From DATFYM01 sp035315065 (GTDB taxonomy: Bacteria > Acidobacteriota > Terriglobia > UBA7540), in contig DATFYM010000041.1 in NCBI GenBank assembly GCA_035315065.1, positions 1 to 64,000 of the forward strand: a stretch of 64,000 nt of DNA. The letters are read 5' to 3'. The position numbers were made by a program, and so were the translations under genes. Every line of letters starts with the position of its first letter. The stretch's first letter is position 1. Below the pieces are notes generated by a model, which worked only from the letters and a program-made list of their open reading frames with translations, did not search any database and had not been told where the DNA came from. Of the stretch, positions 63,334 through 64,000 are shown one piece after another.

Positions 63334-64000
63334 TTACGGTCCAAGCCGTCGATGTGCTTCGCCTCTTGCCGGAGATCATTCTCTCTGCCTTTGCCATTCT
63401 GGTGATGGTCCTCGATCCGTTCGTTGAGACCCGCAAGAGCAGTCTGGGCTGGCTCTCCCTGGTGGGCGTGATTGCGGCGGGCGTGGGGATGCTTTGGACG
63501 TCCCAGGCGCTGGGAGACTCGTTCGGGCACAGCTTCGTGGTGGATCAATTCAGCCTCTACTTCATCTTCATATTTTTGCTGGTGGCTGCCTTAACAATCC
63601 TTGGCTCGGTGCGGTACCTGGAGCGCGAGAATGTGAACTACGGTGAGTTTTATGCCCTCATCTTGATGGCCACCGTGGGCGCCTGCTTCATGGCCGCGTC
63701 CACGGAGCTGATCATGATCTTCATCGGCCTCGAGATCTCCTCCATTTCCACTTACATTCTGGCGGGCTTCAAGCGCCACGACGCGCAATCGAACGAGGCC
63801 TCGCTGAAGTATTTCCTGCTGGGCTCGTTCGCTACTGCCTTCTTCCTTTACGGGGTGGCTTTCATCTACGGGCTCACCGGCACCACCAATCTGATCGCCA
63901 TCCACGAGCGGCTCGCTAACGGCGATCCCGCCGGCACTTCGCACTTCCTGTGGATTGCCGTGATCCTGATGTTCGTCGGCATCGCCTTCAAGTCCTCCAC
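63330..64000 (+). CDS. nuoN: NADH-quinone oxidoreductase subunit N (partial)
   Basis: The first 223 residues of an antiporter-like subunit, cut by the window end. It begins MITVQAVDVLRLLPEIILSAFAILVMVLDPF and includes ELIMIFIGLEISSISTYILAGF with the key Glu and NEASLKYFLLGSFATAFFLYGVAFIYGLTGTTN. Translationally coupled to nuoM. Confidence 0.96.
   Translation, partial: MITVQAVDVLRLLPEIILSAFAILVMVLDPFVETRKSSLGWLSLVGVIAAGVGMLWTSQALGDSFGHSFVVDQFSLYFIFIFLLVAALTILGSVRYLERENVNYGEFYALILMATVGACFMAASTELIMIFIGLEISSISTYILAGFKRHDAQSNEASLKYFLLGSFATAFFLYGVAFIYGLTGTTNLIAIHERLANGDPAGTSHFLWIAVILMFVGIAFKSS

Overview
The window is a 64 kb piece of a high-GC bacterial chromosome, probably an uncultivated Acidobacteriota (Terriglobia-like). 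I infer this from the protein flavour (GH29 fucosidase, PEP-CTERM proteins, a two-component propeller hybrid kinase, carboxypeptidase-regulatory-domain membrane protein), from the arrangement of the complex I operon, and from many intergenic hairpins. No phage, insertion sequence, rRNA, CRISPR or clear tRNA was seen. No database search was possible, so the assignment is inference.

Layout. 1-9.3 kb (all minus strand): end of an RND efflux adaptor, alpha-L-fucosidase, a Lon N-domain protein, a SAM hydroxide adenosyltransferase, a TPR protein, an aldo/keto reductase, DUF4342, a universal stress protein and an Nramp metal transporter with a visible promoter and operator. 9.4-13.6 kb: a GAF/sigma-54 activator divergent from an ECF sigma gene that has a sigma-54 type promoter, then a fused FTCD enzyme of histidine/folate metabolism. 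13.6-15.4 kb: a gene-free stretch with a 150-bp tandem repeat array. 15.4-28.6 kb: accessory genes (frameshifted type ISP restriction-modification gene, frameshifted pentapeptide protein, BrnT toxin pair, PEP-CTERM protein, an ECF sigma factor with a truncated anti-sigma fused to a membrane/secreted protein, a YceI/b561-like pair, an OmpR-type two-component system, a decayed DUF4258 toxin with its antitoxin). 29-34.5 kb: an unrecognised cluster of secreted, small Cys-rich and membrane proteins. 34.8-45.3 kb: subtilase with Trp-rich repeats, giant propeller hybrid kinase, acyltransferase, ParE/Phd pair, second PEP-CTERM protein, DEAD-box helicase. 45.6-50.1 kb: argS, a small secreted protein, a LytS-type kinase and thiS. 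50.3-64 kb: the NADH:quinone oxidoreductase operon nuoA-C-D-E-F-(four-helix-bundle gene)-G-H-J-K-L-M-N, lacking nuoB and nuoI; nuoN is cut by the window end.

The most unusual theme is a population of hairpins in the gene gaps. Each is built of short, roughly 7-base words on one side and their complement on the other, and most use a different word. They sit in nearly every gap of the nuo operon. One pair of arms brackets a four-helix-bundle (23S rRNA intervening-sequence type) gene between nuoF and nuoG. Related sequence also appears in frame inside coding genes: an insert of about 88 residues in arginyl-tRNA synthetase, the domain linker of FTCD, the last 30 residues of the sigma-54 activator, and a four-residue tail beyond the Gly-Gly of ThiS. 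This resembles the protein-invading palindromic elements of Rickettsia and the short tandem repeats of cyanobacteria, and is the best candidate here for an undescribed system.
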